Shown here: in pieces, positions 28,649 to 37,175 of the stretch | Position numbering within the stretch: the first letter of the stretch is position 1 | How the letters are laid out: every line of letters begins with the position of its first letter | Assembly: GCA_012518315.1 (NCBI GenBank) | Contig: JAAYSL010000189.1 | Location: forward strand, 1-54,309 | DNA length: 54,309 nt | Direction: 5' to 3' | Source of the DNA: Bacillota bacterium | GTDB taxonomy: Bacteria > Bacillota > Limnochordia > DTU087 | Notes under the pieces: generated by a model | Seen by the model: only the letters and a program-made list of their open reading frames with translations | What the model was told of the DNA's origin: nothing | Database searches by the model: none | Translations under genes and position numbers: made by a program

Positions 28649-30022
28649 CTAAGGATGGCGCTGGGATTTTGCTAAGGGGCCGCCTTGTGAAGGAGAGTTC
28701 TCCCAAAGCACCTGGGAGATTACCTCAGCTAGCTTCTGGGAGTCATGGCGAACCAGATTGGTCATACTAATTACCGGTGCGGTGATAGGGGTCACTCCTA
28801 AAGACGCAATGGCATATACGTCTGGCTCTACCGGTATGGCCCCTTCTAGTCGGTAGCGTTCTAGTAGTGTCTCGGGGATGGGGCTTGTGTTGACAATCAC
28901 ATAGTCAATCAAGCCTGGCCCCACATGATCCAGTAGTGCCCGCACATGGTGGGAAGCCTTATAGCCATCGGTTTCGCCAGGTTGGGTCATTACATTACAG
29001 ATATAGATTTTGGGGGCTTTTGAAGTAACTACAGCATTCCCAATCTCCCGGACGAGAAGATTGGGCAGCACGCTAGTATACAGGCTGCCCGGCCCCAGGA
29101 TGATGGCGTCGGCGGCATTGATGGCTGCGATGGCCTCTTCCACGGGCTCACAGTTCTCGGGTTCTAGTTGTATGCGGTAAATCGGCTTGCGTGACTGGGG
29201 GATAACGCTTTCACCGGTGGTGCTAGAGCCATCAGCATATGTCGCCCTTAGTGTGACAGAAGTCAGGGTTGAGGGCAAAACTCGGCCCCTTACCGCCAGT
29301 ACCTGGCTTGAGGTGCGAATGGCCTCCTCAAAATCCCCGGTGATATCAGTCATGGCCGCAATGAACAGATTGCCAAAACTGTGGCCCTGTAGTCCTTCAC
29401 CCCAGTCAAAACGATATTGAAATAGCTGTTCCATCAAAGGTTCAGTATTGGCTAGGGCGACTAAAGTGTTGCGGATATCGCCGGGGGGAGGAATGCCTAG
29501 TTCAGAGCGAATGCGGCCAGAACTACCGCCATCATCAGCTACGGTGACAATCGCTGTAATCTTCTCTGTCTCATACTTTAGCCCCCGGAGCAAAGTAGCA
29601 AGGCCAGTACCACCTCCGATTACTACCATGGCAGGTTCTTTGTCTAGACCGCGTTTATGGAAAATAATGTCCGCGAGATCCTTCGGATCGGTAGGCAAAA
29701 GATCTACCACCAAGGACTTGATCACTTGGCGAAAGCCAATGCCTGCAATAACGAAGCCGACGATGGCTAAGGCAATGCCTGTCTCCTTAACAAGTGGTGT
29801 CTTGCCTGGTTGGCCTAGTACCCGCAAGTAGTGGGTGACACTGCGGCCAAAGGCAACCAGGATATCGGGGCCTAGCAGAATGGCGATACCACTACCGGCC
29901 AAGGCTGCCCCTAGGATCATCAATAAGATCCAGCGTTTTACCCCCATGCCTGGATAAAGCCATTTGAGTCCTCGTTTCCAAAGACTCTCAGATGTGTTGT
30001 TGTAATCCACGGTGTTCCACAT
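28649..30022 (-). CDS. yvcK: YvcK/CofD-like gluconeogenesis factor with N-terminal membrane helices
   Basis: YvcK binds UDP-sugars and is needed for growth and shape on gluconeogenic carbon sources in Bacillus. The core (residues ~130-440) has VIGGGTGLATLLRGLK, VADDGGSSGRIR and GHSFGNLFIAA. Unlike Bacillus YvcK, this 457-residue form has two predicted membrane helices at ~31-51 and ~80-98, placing it at the membrane. ATG 30022 overlaps the end of rapZ by 35 bases; an internal ATG just before the first helix is also possible. The rapZ-yvcK order is conserved in Bacillota. Confidence 0.93.
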   Translation of the reverse strand: MWNTVDYNNTSESLWKRGLKWLYPGMGVKRWILLMILGAALAGSGIAILLGPDILVAFGRSVTHYLRVLGQPGKTPLVKETGIALAIVGFVIAGIGFRQVIKSLVVDLLPTDPKDLADIIFHKRGLDKEPAMVVIGGGTGLATLLRGLKYETEKITAIVTVADDGGSSGRIRSELGIPPPGDIRNTLVALANTEPLMEQLFQYRFDWGEGLQGHSFGNLFIAAMTDITGDFEEAIRTSSQVLAVRGRVLPSTLTSVTLRATYADGSSTTGESVIPQSRKPIYRIQLEPENCEPVEEAIAAINAADAIILGPGSLYTSVLPNLLVREIGNAVVTSKAPKIYICNVMTQPGETDGYKASHHVRALLDHVGPGLIDYVIVNTSPIPETLLERYRLEGAIPVEPDVYAIASLGVTPITAPVISMTNLVRHDSQKLAEVISQVLWENSPSQGGPLAKSQRHP

Positions 30023-30869
30023 TGACTACAAACCCCTGCTGCCTGATGAAGTCGGCAATGTAGTTGGCAATAGCGACTGAGCGGTGGCGCCCTCCTGTAC
30101 AGCCAATGGCAATGACGAGCTCCTGTTTGCCTTCTTTTACGTATTGGGGAAGCAAGAACTCTACTAGGTCAAGAAGCTTCTGCATGAACCTTTGGGTAAC
30201 GGACCATTTAAAGACATACTCCTGGACTGGTTCATCATTGCCTGTCAAGGGTGCCAAAGATTCCACATAGTGGGGATTGGGCAAAAACCGAACATCGATG
30301 GCTAGATCAGCATCAAGGGGGATACCGTGCTTATAACCAAAGGAAATCACAGAGACCGCCATGGACTTGTGGGTTTTAGTATCAGCGAACAAAATCCCCA
30401 CCTCTTGTCGTAGTTCCCTGGCAGTTAGTGAACTGGTGTCGATAATTCGATGGGCCCTGCCCCGGAGCTCCTGGAGACGCTGGCGTTCTTGCTGAATACC
30501 ATCTAGCACACTACCTTCCGGTAGGATAGGATGTCGGCGACGGCTCTCTTTAAAGCGGCGCACCAAAGTCTCGTCGGAAGCTTCTAGAAAGAGGATTTCA
30601 TAGGAAAAGCCTGTAGCCTCTAGAGCCTCCAGAACCTCGATTAAGTGATCAAAAAAGCCGCGTCCTCGAATATCACAGACAAGGGCAACATGGTTGATTT
30701 TGCCCTCTGATTGGATGCAGAGTTCGGCGAACTTCGGGATTAGCGCAGGTGGCAGGTTATCTACACAAAAATAACCCAAATCCTCCAGTATACGTACTGT
30801 TTCTGTTTTGCCAGCACCGGAGAGGCCGGTGATCAGCACAAACTTTAGGTTATTCAAGTTAGCCTGCAT
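29988..30869 (-). CDS. rapZ: RapZ/YvcJ family nucleotide-binding protein
   Basis: This P-loop protein of 293 residues has Walker A GLSGAGKT at residues 15-22 and the C-terminal signature CTGGRHRSVAIANYI. In Enterobacteria RapZ controls GlmS mRNA through small RNAs; in Bacillus the homologue YvcJ hydrolyses nucleotides and affects competence. It lies between the PHP gene and yvcK on the minus strand, with overlap into yvcK. Position near glmM/nagB function fits an amino-sugar link, but its role here is not shown. Confidence 0.94.
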   Translation of the reverse strand: MQANLNNLKFVLITGLSGAGKTETVRILEDLGYFCVDNLPPALIPKFAELCIQSEGKINHVALVCDIRGRGFFDHLIEVLEALEATGFSYEILFLEASDETLVRRFKESRRRHPILPEGSVLDGIQQERQRLQELRGRAHRIIDTSSLTARELRQEVGILFADTKTHKSMAVSVISFGYKHGIPLDADLAIDVRFLPNPHYVESLAPLTGNDEPVQEYVFKWSVTQRFMQKLLDLVEFLLPQYVKEGKQELVIAIGCTGGRHRSVAIANYIADFIRQQGFVVNVEHRGLQQHI

Positions 30870-30895
30870 CCTTTCCCTGTCTGTTTGCTCTTGCT

Positions 30896-31660
30896 TTATC
30901 GTTTCGCTGTTCTTTGCAAAGTCTCCTGCCGGGTGTTTTGAATGGCAGAGGCGGGAATTCCCGCGGTTTCGGCCAGAAGGACGCCCTTAGCCACATCCCC
31001 CACTCTATTAGGGCTATGGGCATCACTGTCAATGACAAAGTGGGCTCCGGCTTGGAAGGCGATTTTTAAGTACTCTGCTGTAATATGATCATGACTAGTG
31101 TTAATCTCCATATATGTACCCACCTGAGCACAGATTTTCGCCACCTTTTCAGTATCGATGTTCATATGTAGACCTGGATGGGTAAGAATGTCTATGGGGT
31201 TTTGGATTAGGGCAGAGCAGATAGCTTGGGTGTTCCAATGGCGCAATTTTCTGGCTAGCCATGTCAAGTGGCGTCCGACTAAGTTCCCCACCATACCAAG
31301 ACCAAAAACTAGACTCTCCGGGTATACTAAGGGGTGTAGGCCCGCTAACACTAGATCAAATTGACTAAGGGATTCTGGTGGCAGATCCAGACTTCCGTCA
31401 ATATCGATGATATTGGCTTCTACACCGAGCAGGATCTTTACCTGAGGGAATTGGACCTGGCAGCTCTTGATCTCCTCCTTGATTAGCCGAAAAACATCAA
31501 GGTTAGAGACACCTACACCAAAAAGACTACGGGGCCCATGGTCAGTAATGGCGATTGCCTGCAGGCCTCGACTAACCGCTGCTTTGACATTATCTGCCAC
31601 CGTTCCCCGGCCATGACTATGGCGAGTATGTGTGTGATAATCCCCGTAGATCGGATACAC
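30896..31660 (-). CDS. PHP-domain phosphoesterase
   Basis: This is a PHP metal-dependent hydrolase of about 254 residues. The motifs YGDYHTHTRHSHGRG, AITDHGPRSLFG, LLGVEANIID, ILTHPGLH and FVIDSDAHSP supply the histidines and acidic residues of the trinuclear site. Similar proteins act as phosphatases (the YcdX and histidinol-phosphatase types). The track start (GTG 31678) and ATG 31675 lack a ribosome site; AAAGGA just inside points to GTG 31660. It heads the PHP-rapZ-yvcK minus-strand operon. The substrate is unknown. Confidence 0.85.
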   Translation of the reverse strand: MYPIYGDYHTHTRHSHGRGTVADNVKAAVSRGLQAIAITDHGPRSLFGVGVSNLDVFRLIKEEIKSCQVQFPQVKILLGVEANIIDIDGSLDLPPESLSQFDLVLAGLHPLVYPESLVFGLGMVGNLVGRHLTWLARKLRHWNTQAICSALIQNPIDILTHPGLHMNIDTEKVAKICAQVGTYMEINTSHDHITAEYLKIAFQAGAHFVIDSDAHSPNRVGDVAKGVLLAETAGIPASAIQNTRQETLQRTAKR

Positions 31661-31719
31661 TGTTAGTCCTTTCATCACTTGGTCAGGTGGAAAGTGTCTT
31701 TACAACAATAATATGATGC

Positions 31720-31741
31720 AAAAAAGGGGTTGTGATACCCC
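31720..31741 (-). terminator. Terminator-like hairpin in the leader of the PHP-rapZ-yvcK operon
   Basis: On the minus strand GGGGT, a 6-base loop, and ACCCC are followed by six T residues. It lies 60 bases upstream of the PHP start, where no upstream minus-strand gene exists, so it may attenuate this operon. The stem is only 5 bp. Confidence 0.45.
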
Positions 31742-31808
31742 ATGACGAAGGGCCATGGAAACAGTGAGGGATCCGTATAGCAAAACAACCGAAACCTACA
31801 CCAGCCAG

Positions 31809-31842
31809 AAAGGGGGGAGTGGGGTGGTTACCCCACGTTATT
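31809..31842 (+). promoter_or_regulatory. Structured ribosome binding site of whiA
   Basis: A strong purine run AAAGGGGGG (31809-31817) lies 25 bases from ATG 31843, which is too far to act normally. The gap holds a perfect hairpin, GTGGGG tggtta CCCCAC (31819-31836). Folding it brings the purine run to about 7 bases from the ATG. This suggests a hairpin-bridged ribosome site; no fold was computed. Confidence 0.5.
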
Positions 31843-32763
31843 ATGGGGTTTTCCCGTGCGACGAGAGAGGAATTAGCGCGGATCATACCTGAGCGCAGTT
31901 GCTGTCAGTTGGCTGAGCTTGCCGGACTGGCGTTTGTGGATGGAACCATGACACCCCAAGGCTATGATGTTACTGTAGGGCAAGCTGCTGCCGCCAGGAC
32001 GGTGTATCTACTATTCAAACAGCTTTACCAGCCGTACATGGAGATTAAGGTACGGCATAGAGCTCGGTTTAGTAAGCATAGCATCTACGTGATTCGGATT
32101 CCCCAGCAACCTAGCCTCGAGATGATTTGCACCAATCTCCAGAGTGTCCAAAGCCGCTATGCGGAGGGTGATTGGGGCAGGGATTGTTGCCGTAGAGCCT
32201 TTCTGCGGGGTGTATACCTAGGGCGGGGCTCTTTGACTAACCCCCGCAAGACCTATCATCTGGAGATAGTGATTGACAGCTTCCAGCAAGCCGCCATCAT
32301 ACAGGGCTGTATGGAAACCTTTGACTTAACTTGTGGTGTAATCAAGCGGAAAAACCATGTTGCTCTTTACCTGAAAGATGGTGAACAGATTGCTAAGCTG
32401 CTTACCCTTCTAGGTGGTCACACGGCACTTTTGCGTTTGGAGAGTGTACGGGTGGCTAAAGGTATGCGTAATCAGGTCAATCGCTTAGTCAACTGTGAGA
32501 CCGCCAATATGGATAAAACGTTAGAGGCTGCTATGCGGCAGATAGAGAACATTAGGCTAATTGAAGAGAAAGCGGGACTTGAGTCACTGCCCAAAGAGCT
32601 TAAGGAGATTGCTATGATCAGACTCGAGTATCCCTATGCTAGCCTCAAAGAGCTAGGACAGTCGTTGGATCCCCCCTTGAGCAAATCCGGGGTTAACCAT
32701 CGCTTCCGGAAGCTGGAAGTATTTGCTGAAGAACTGAGGGAAAGACAGGGGGATAGGGTATAG
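31843..32763 (+). CDS. whiA: DNA-binding protein WhiA
   Basis: WhiA has a degenerate LAGLIDADG-type N-terminal domain and a C-terminal helix-turn-helix. It controls sporulation in Streptomyces and cell division or fatty-acid composition in Bacillus. Supporting stretches are LAELAGLAFVDGTM, CCRRAFLRGVYLGRGSL, and the C-terminal YPYASLKELGQSLDPPLSKS. The family N-terminus (MGFSRATREEL) fixes the start at ATG 31843, giving 306 residues; the track start GTG 31819 lies in a hairpin. In Bacillus whiA follows rapZ-yvcK on the same strand; here it is divergent from them. Confidence 0.93.
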   Translation: MGFSRATREELARIIPERSCCQLAELAGLAFVDGTMTPQGYDVTVGQAAAARTVYLLFKQLYQPYMEIKVRHRARFSKHSIYVIRIPQQPSLEMICTNLQSVQSRYAEGDWGRDCCRRAFLRGVYLGRGSLTNPRKTYHLEIVIDSFQQAAIIQGCMETFDLTCGVIKRKNHVALYLKDGEQIAKLLTLLGGHTALLRLESVRVAKGMRNQVNRLVNCETANMDKTLEAAMRQIENIRLIEEKAGLESLPKELKEIAMIRLEYPYASLKELGQSLDPPLSKSGVNHRFRKLEVFAEELRERQGDRV

Positions 32764-32860
32764 ATGGCAGGCAGGTTATTTTTTGCTGAAGATGGAGGAC
32801 TTTGCATGGATGGCTAGAATATGATCTAGTGGATAACACATCTCTTTTTTTGCCGATAGT

Positions 32861-32895
32861 GGGACAGAATACGTTGTGGCGGGACAATATCAGAC
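32861..32895 (+). promoter_or_regulatory. CggR operator
   Basis: Two GGGAC repeats lie exactly 20 bases apart (32861-32865 and 32881-32885), the second within CGGGAC. The layout GGGAC-N6-N4-N4-CGGGAC-N6-N4 matches the Bacillus subtilis CggR operator, although the TGTC half-sites are degenerate here (CGTT, AGAC). It is ~85-120 bases upstream of cggR, as expected for autoregulation relieved by fructose-1,6-bisphosphate. Confidence 0.82.
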
Positions 32896-32910
32896 CCCCA
32901 AGCTGGGGGT
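32894..32910 (+). repeat. Hairpin just downstream of the CggR operator
   Basis: ACCCCCA and TGGGGGT form a 7-bp stem with an AGC loop. No T-run follows, so it is more likely an mRNA 5' stability structure or a translational element in the cggR leader than a terminator. Confidence 0.5.
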
Positions 32911-32979
32911 TCAGGCAGGAAATAATGACCAATATTGATTATGGTAATGGGAGGGCTGCGGGCACTATCCGCGCTTTTT

Positions 32980-34038
32980 ATGGACAACTTAGCAGTTATA
33001 CGGAGAATTGCTCCGGAGATCGCTGAATTGGTGGAAAAGCGGTATACAATATTACGGAACATCTACTTTGTCCAGCCCGTGGGCAGGCGAGCTTTAGCGG
33101 CCCGTTTGCGATTACCGGAACGCACAGTACGTAACGAGGTAGAGCTTCTCAGGGAACAGGGACTTTTGGCCTCTAATCCTGCCGGTATGCAAGTGACTGA
33201 TGCCGGTGAGCGGATTCTTGGTGATTTGAAAGAATATGTACGGGAACTCCGGGGATTATCTGGTCTAGAGCGCCACCTAGCAAGACTCTTAGGCCTTCAG
33301 CAGGTGATCATCGTACCTGGAGATTCTGATGAAGATGAAACCGTCAAGAAAGAGATGGCCAAAGCCACTGCCAAATATCTAAAAGCAGTATTGCAGGATG
33401 GAGATGTATTGGCGGTTACTGGAGGGACTACTTTGGCAGAGGTAGCCCGGAGTTTTCCAGCGTCCACCGAAAAACGGGAGATTATGGTGGTGCCAGCTCG
33501 GGGTGGCCTTGGTGAAGAAGTGGAGAAACAGGCCAATACAGTGGCTGCCAGTATTGCTGACCGTTTAGGTGGGACCTATCGCCTGCTTCATGTTCCCGAT
33601 GATGTGGGGGAGGATGTAATTGCTTCTTTATGTGGAGACCCTAAGATTAAGGAAATGCTAGATCTGATCAAGGAAACCGATATGGTGCTCCATGGTATCG
33701 GAACTGCTGAAGAAATGGCTAAACGTAGGGGACTTGGTGAAGGGGATCTGCGCCTCTTACGTGATCGAAGGGCGGTGGGTGAGGCTTTCGGCTATTACTT
33801 TGATCGCAAGGGGAGCATCGTTTATACAACTACCAGTGTAGGGCTGCGCATGGAGGATTTAGCCAAAATCGATAAGGTCGTAGCCGTAGGGGGAGGCCAT
33901 ACCAAAGCAGAAGCAGCCTTAGCGGTGATGTCCAACCGCTATCAGGATGTGTGTATCACTGATGAAGGTGCTGCCCGGCTGATGCTCACTAGTATTGAGG
34001 GAGATGATGGCGACCACCCTGATTTCGAGAGGCTGTAA
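32980..34038 (+). CDS. cggR: Central glycolytic genes regulator
   Basis: This is a SorC/DeoR-family repressor of the glycolytic operon. The N-terminal winged helix (GRRALAARLRLPERTVRNEVELL) is followed by a sugar-phosphate-binding domain (~90-345; VTGGTTLAEVA, VVPARGGLG, VVAVGGGHTKAEA). The ORF track starts at TTG 32935. Comparison with the Bacillus N-terminus, where the start is ~22 residues before KRY, fits ATG 32980 and 352 residues. GGGAGGG lies 24 bases upstream with a small hairpin between. It is followed by gapA-pgk-tpiA-gpmI-eno, the classical CggR operon order. Confidence 0.93.
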   Translation: MDNLAVIRRIAPEIAELVEKRYTILRNIYFVQPVGRRALAARLRLPERTVRNEVELLREQGLLASNPAGMQVTDAGERILGDLKEYVRELRGLSGLERHLARLLGLQQVIIVPGDSDEDETVKKEMAKATAKYLKAVLQDGDVLAVTGGTTLAEVARSFPASTEKREIMVVPARGGLGEEVEKQANTVAASIADRLGGTYRLLHVPDDVGEDVIASLCGDPKIKEMLDLIKETDMVLHGIGTAEEMAKRRGLGEGDLRLLRDRRAVGEAFGYYFDRKGSIVYTTTSVGLRMEDLAKIDKVVAVGGGHTKAEAALAVMSNRYQDVCITDEGAARLMLTSIEGDDGDHPDFERL

Positions 34039-34097
34039 TGGGTCCTAGACCCGTTTATATAAATAAGCGTAACCACAGCTAGAGGAGGATGAGGAAA

Positions 34098-35102
34098 ATG
34101 GCAGTTAAAGTAGGGATTAATGGTTTTGGCAGAATCGGACGTTTGGTCTTAAGAGGATGCTTAAATGATCCCGATCTTAAAGTTGTAGCCATCAATGATC
34201 TAACTGATGCAAAGACCCTTGCTCATCTTTTCAAGTATGACTCTGTCCATGGTACTTTGGCAGAGGAAGTCCGTTCCGAAGGTGATGAGCTTATCATTGG
34301 GGATGAGCGGATTAAGGTGTTTGCCCAAAGAGATCCTGCCCAGCTACCCTGGGGAGACCTAGGAGTAGAGTATGTGGTGGAATCTACTGGTGTTTTCAGA
34401 ACCAAGGAAAGAGCAATGGCACATATCAATGCCGGTGCCAAAAAGGTAGTAATTACAGCTCCGGCCAAGAATGAGGACATTACCATCGTCATGGGTGTTA
34501 ACCATAAGGACTATGATTCAGCTACACACCAGGTTGTCTCCAATGCTTCCTGCACAACCAACTGCTTGGCACCAGTGGCTAAGGTCATTGATGATGAGTT
34601 TGGCATTAAGAGGGGTCTGATGACCACCGTTCATTCCTATACAAATGATCAGCGTATTCTCGATCTAGAGCATAAGGATCTACGGCGAGCCCGGGCAGCT
34701 GCGATGAGTGTCATTCCTACAACCACCGGTGCTGCTGCAGCGGTGGGATTGGTTCTACCCCAGCTCAAGGGCAAGCTAGATGGTTATGCCTTGAGGGTGC
34801 CAACACCTGATGTAAGTGTTGTTGACCTTGTCTGTGAGCTGGAGAAAAACACCACTACCGAGGAGCTCAATGCGGCTTTCAAGACCGCTGCGGAAGGTGA
34901 ACTAAAGGGTATTCTAGGGTACAGTGAGGTGCCTTTGGTCTCTGTGGACTTTACGGGTGATAACCGGTCGTCCATCGTAGATGCCGCTCTCACCAATGTA
35001 ATGGACGGCAATTTCGCTAAAGTTGTCGCCTGGTATGATAATGAGTGGGGTTACTCCATGAGGGTTGTTGATCTAGTCAAATACATGGCTTCCAAGGCCT
35101 GA
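34098..35102 (+). CDS. gapA: Glyceraldehyde-3-phosphate dehydrogenase, NAD-dependent
   Basis: This is the glycolytic GAPDH of 334 residues. The Rossmann motif is [13 protein letters not shown], with D34 in INDLTD indicating NAD preference, as in Bacillus GapA. The catalytic cysteine is C152 in SCTTNC. GAGGAGG at 34082-34088 is spaced for ATG 34098; the track ATG 34089 would overlap the ribosome site. It is the first enzyme gene after cggR, which represses it. Confidence 0.97.
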   Translation: MAVKVGINGFGRIGRLVLRGCLNDPDLKVVAINDLTDAKTLAHLFKYDSVHGTLAEEVRSEGDELIIGDERIKVFAQRDPAQLPWGDLGVEYVVESTGVFRTKERAMAHINAGAKKVVITAPAKNEDITIVMGVNHKDYDSATHQVVSNASCTTNCLAPVAKVIDDEFGIKRGLMTTVHSYTNDQRILDLEHKDLRRARAAAMSVIPTTTGAAAAVGLVLPQLKGKLDGYALRVPTPDVSVVDLVCELEKNTTTEELNAAFKTAAEGELKGILGYSEVPLVSVDFTGDNRSSIVDAALTNVMDGNFAKVVAWYDNEWGYSMRVVDLVKYMASKA

Positions 35103-35112
35103 TCTACCTTTA

Positions 35113-35140
35113 CCCCGGTTGGCTAGTGGGCTGACCGGGG
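35113..35140 (+). repeat. Hairpin between gapA and pgk
   Basis: CCCCGGT and ACCGGGG form a 7-bp stem around a 14-base loop, followed by GACTTTCTCTT without a clean T-run. It could partially terminate or protect the gapA message so that gapA is expressed above the downstream genes. Confidence 0.45.
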
Positions 35141-35184
35141 GACTTTCTCTTCGTGTCTAGAAAGTCACAATTGGGGGGATTAAG

Positions 35185-36369
35185 ATGAATAAGCGCACCA
35201 TCAAAGATATTGATGTCAAAGGGAAACGAGTGTTTGTGCGGGTAGACTTCAATGTCCCCATGGATGAGAATCAAAACATCACCGATGACAAACGGATTAG
35301 AGCAGCCATGCCCACCATTGAATACTTGCTTCGTCAAGGTGCCCGGGTAATATTGGCATCACATCTTGGCCGACCCAAAGACAAGCCAGAGGATCAGTAT
35401 CGCATGGATCCGGTAGCACAAAGGCTAGCTGATCTGTTAGGGCAAGAAGTCACCAAAGTGGATGACTGTATAGGTCCTGAAGCAGAGGAAGCAGTAGCTT
35501 CCCTTGAAGATGGTGAAGTGCTTCTTTTAGAAAACGTTCGCTTCCATCCGGGAGAAAAGAAGAACGATCCTGACTTTGCCAAGTCCTTGGCCGATCTTGC
35601 GGAGATCTATGTCAATGATGCTTTTGGTGCTGCCCACCGTGCCCATGCCTCCACTACCGGTATCGCCAATTACTTACCAGCTGTGGCAGGTTTTCTCCTG
35701 CAAAAAGAGATAGAAGTAATGGGCAAGGCCTTGGAGGCTCCTGAACGGCCCTTTGTGGCGATTTTGGGTGGTGCCAAGGTGGCAGATAAGATTGGTGTAA
35801 TTAGCAACTTACTGGAAAAAGTAGATACACTTATTATCGGTGGCGGTATGGCCTACACGTTTTTTAAGGCTCAAGGCTACGAAATCGGCGGTTCTTTGCT
35901 AGATGCCGAGAGCCTGCTTCTGGCCCGAGAGCTGATGGAAACCGCGGAGAAACGGGGTGTCAAGTTCTTGCTCCCGGTGGATGTGGTGATTGCCGAAGCC
36001 TTTGCTGCTGATGCAGCCCATGAAGTAGTAGATGCAGACAAGATGCGGGCTGACTGGCTAGGGTTGGATATCGGTCCTCGTACCGTGGAGTTGTTTAGCC
36101 AGGAGATCAAGGCCGCCAAGACCGTAGTCTGGAATGGCCCTATGGGTGTTTTTGAAATGCCAGCCTTTGCCGTAGGCACTAAGGCTATCGCCCAGGTTAT
36201 GGCAGAGAGTAGTGCCGTGACCATTATTGGGGGCGGCGATTCTGCAGCTGCTGTTGAGCAAGCCGGTTTAGCTGATAAAATGTCCCACGTCTCCACGGGC
36301 GGAGGTGCATCTTTGGAATTTCTGGAAGGCAAGGCCCTACCAGGTGTTGAAGCTCTAAATGATCGATAA
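35185..36369 (+). CDS. pgk: Phosphoglycerate kinase
   Basis: This enzyme makes ATP from 1,3-bisphosphoglycerate. It has 394 residues with [19 protein letters not shown], a central hinge, and the nucleotide-binding C-terminal [13 protein letters not shown] and [21 protein letters not shown] precedes ATG 35185. There is no fusion to triosephosphate isomerase; tpiA follows separately after 17 bases. Confidence 0.97.
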   Translation: MNKRTIKDIDVKGKRVFVRVDFNVPMDENQNITDDKRIRAAMPTIEYLLRQGARVILASHLGRPKDKPEDQYRMDPVAQRLADLLGQEVTKVDDCIGPEAEEAVASLEDGEVLLLENVRFHPGEKKNDPDFAKSLADLAEIYVNDAFGAAHRAHASTTGIANYLPAVAGFLLQKEIEVMGKALEAPERPFVAILGGAKVADKIGVISNLLEKVDTLIIGGGMAYTFFKAQGYEIGGSLLDAESLLLARELMETAEKRGVKFLLPVDVVIAEAFAADAAHEVVDADKMRADWLGLDIGPRTVELFSQEIKAAKTVVWNGPMGVFEMPAFAVGTKAIAQVMAESSAVTIIGGGDSAAAVEQAGLADKMSHVSTGGGASLEFLEGKALPGVEALNDR

Positions 36370-36386
36370 CTACCGGAGGCGATAGT

Positions 36387-37142
36387 GTGAGAGTTCCGAT
36401 AATAGCAGGCAACTGGAAGATGAACAAGACATCCAAGGAGGCGGCTGTCCTTTGCCGTGACCTGATCCCTCGCCTCGATGTACTAGATGATAGGGAAGTA
36501 GTCCTTTGCCCTCCTTTTACAGCTTTGGAAATTGTAGGCGAGGCGATTCGGGGAACCAAGATAGCCTTGGGTGCTCAGAACATGTTTTATGAGGATAATG
36601 GGGCATATACCGGGGAGATCTCACCTTTGATGCTCAAGGCAATGGGTGTCAAGTATGTGATTATCGGCCATTCTGAACGGCGACAGTACTTTGGCGAAAC
36701 CGATGATTTGGTAAATCGCAAAGTAAAGGCAGCTATCAGCCATGGCCTAAAACCCATTGTTTGTGTAGGAGAAACCCTGGAGCAAAGAGAAGCAGGGGTA
36801 ACAGAAGCATTGGTGAAGAGTCAAGTGAAAAAGGCCTTTGATGGAGTCACCCCCGACGAGGCTACCCAGGTAGTTGTGGCCTATGAACCAATCTGGGCCA
36901 TTGGCACCGGCAAGACAGCTACTTCAAAGGAGGCAAACCGAGTAATCGGTGTTATTCGGGGCACCATTAATGAGCTTTATGGCAAGACCTCGGCAGAAGC
37001 AATTCGTATTCAATATGGTGGAAGTGTCAAACCGAATAACATGGCAGAATTAATGGATGAACCGGAGATCGATGGTGCCTTGGTGGGAGGGGCCAGCCTT
37101 GATGCAGAATCATTTGCCCGGATCGCAAGGTATGATGACTAA
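36387..37142 (+). CDS. tpiA: Triosephosphate isomerase
   Basis: This is a TIM barrel of 251 residues. The substrate lysine is in AGNWKMNKT, the catalytic histidine in IIGHSERRQYFGE, the glutamate in VAYEPIWAIGTGKTA, and the phosphate loop in YGGSVKPNN. The start is GTG 36387, seven bases after CGGAGG. It is part of the CggR operon. Confidence 0.97.
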   Translation: MRVPIIAGNWKMNKTSKEAAVLCRDLIPRLDVLDDREVVLCPPFTALEIVGEAIRGTKIALGAQNMFYEDNGAYTGEISPLMLKAMGVKYVIIGHSERRQYFGETDDLVNRKVKAAISHGLKPIVCVGETLEQREAGVTEALVKSQVKKAFDGVTPDEATQVVVAYEPIWAIGTGKTATSKEANRVIGVIRGTINELYGKTSAEAIRIQYGGSVKPNNMAELMDEPEIDGALVGGASLDAESFARIARYDD

Positions 37143-37175
37143 GGTCAAAAGATCCGGTGCAAAGGAGGATGTATA

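Noticed and set aside
28119-28706. Minus-strand ORF of 195 codons over nagB
   Set aside because: nagB has complete family motifs in the plus frame; the long antisense frame is a codon-bias shadow.
35877-36332. Minus-strand ORF of 151 codons over pgk
   Set aside because: Serine/alanine-rich antisense shadow of pgk.
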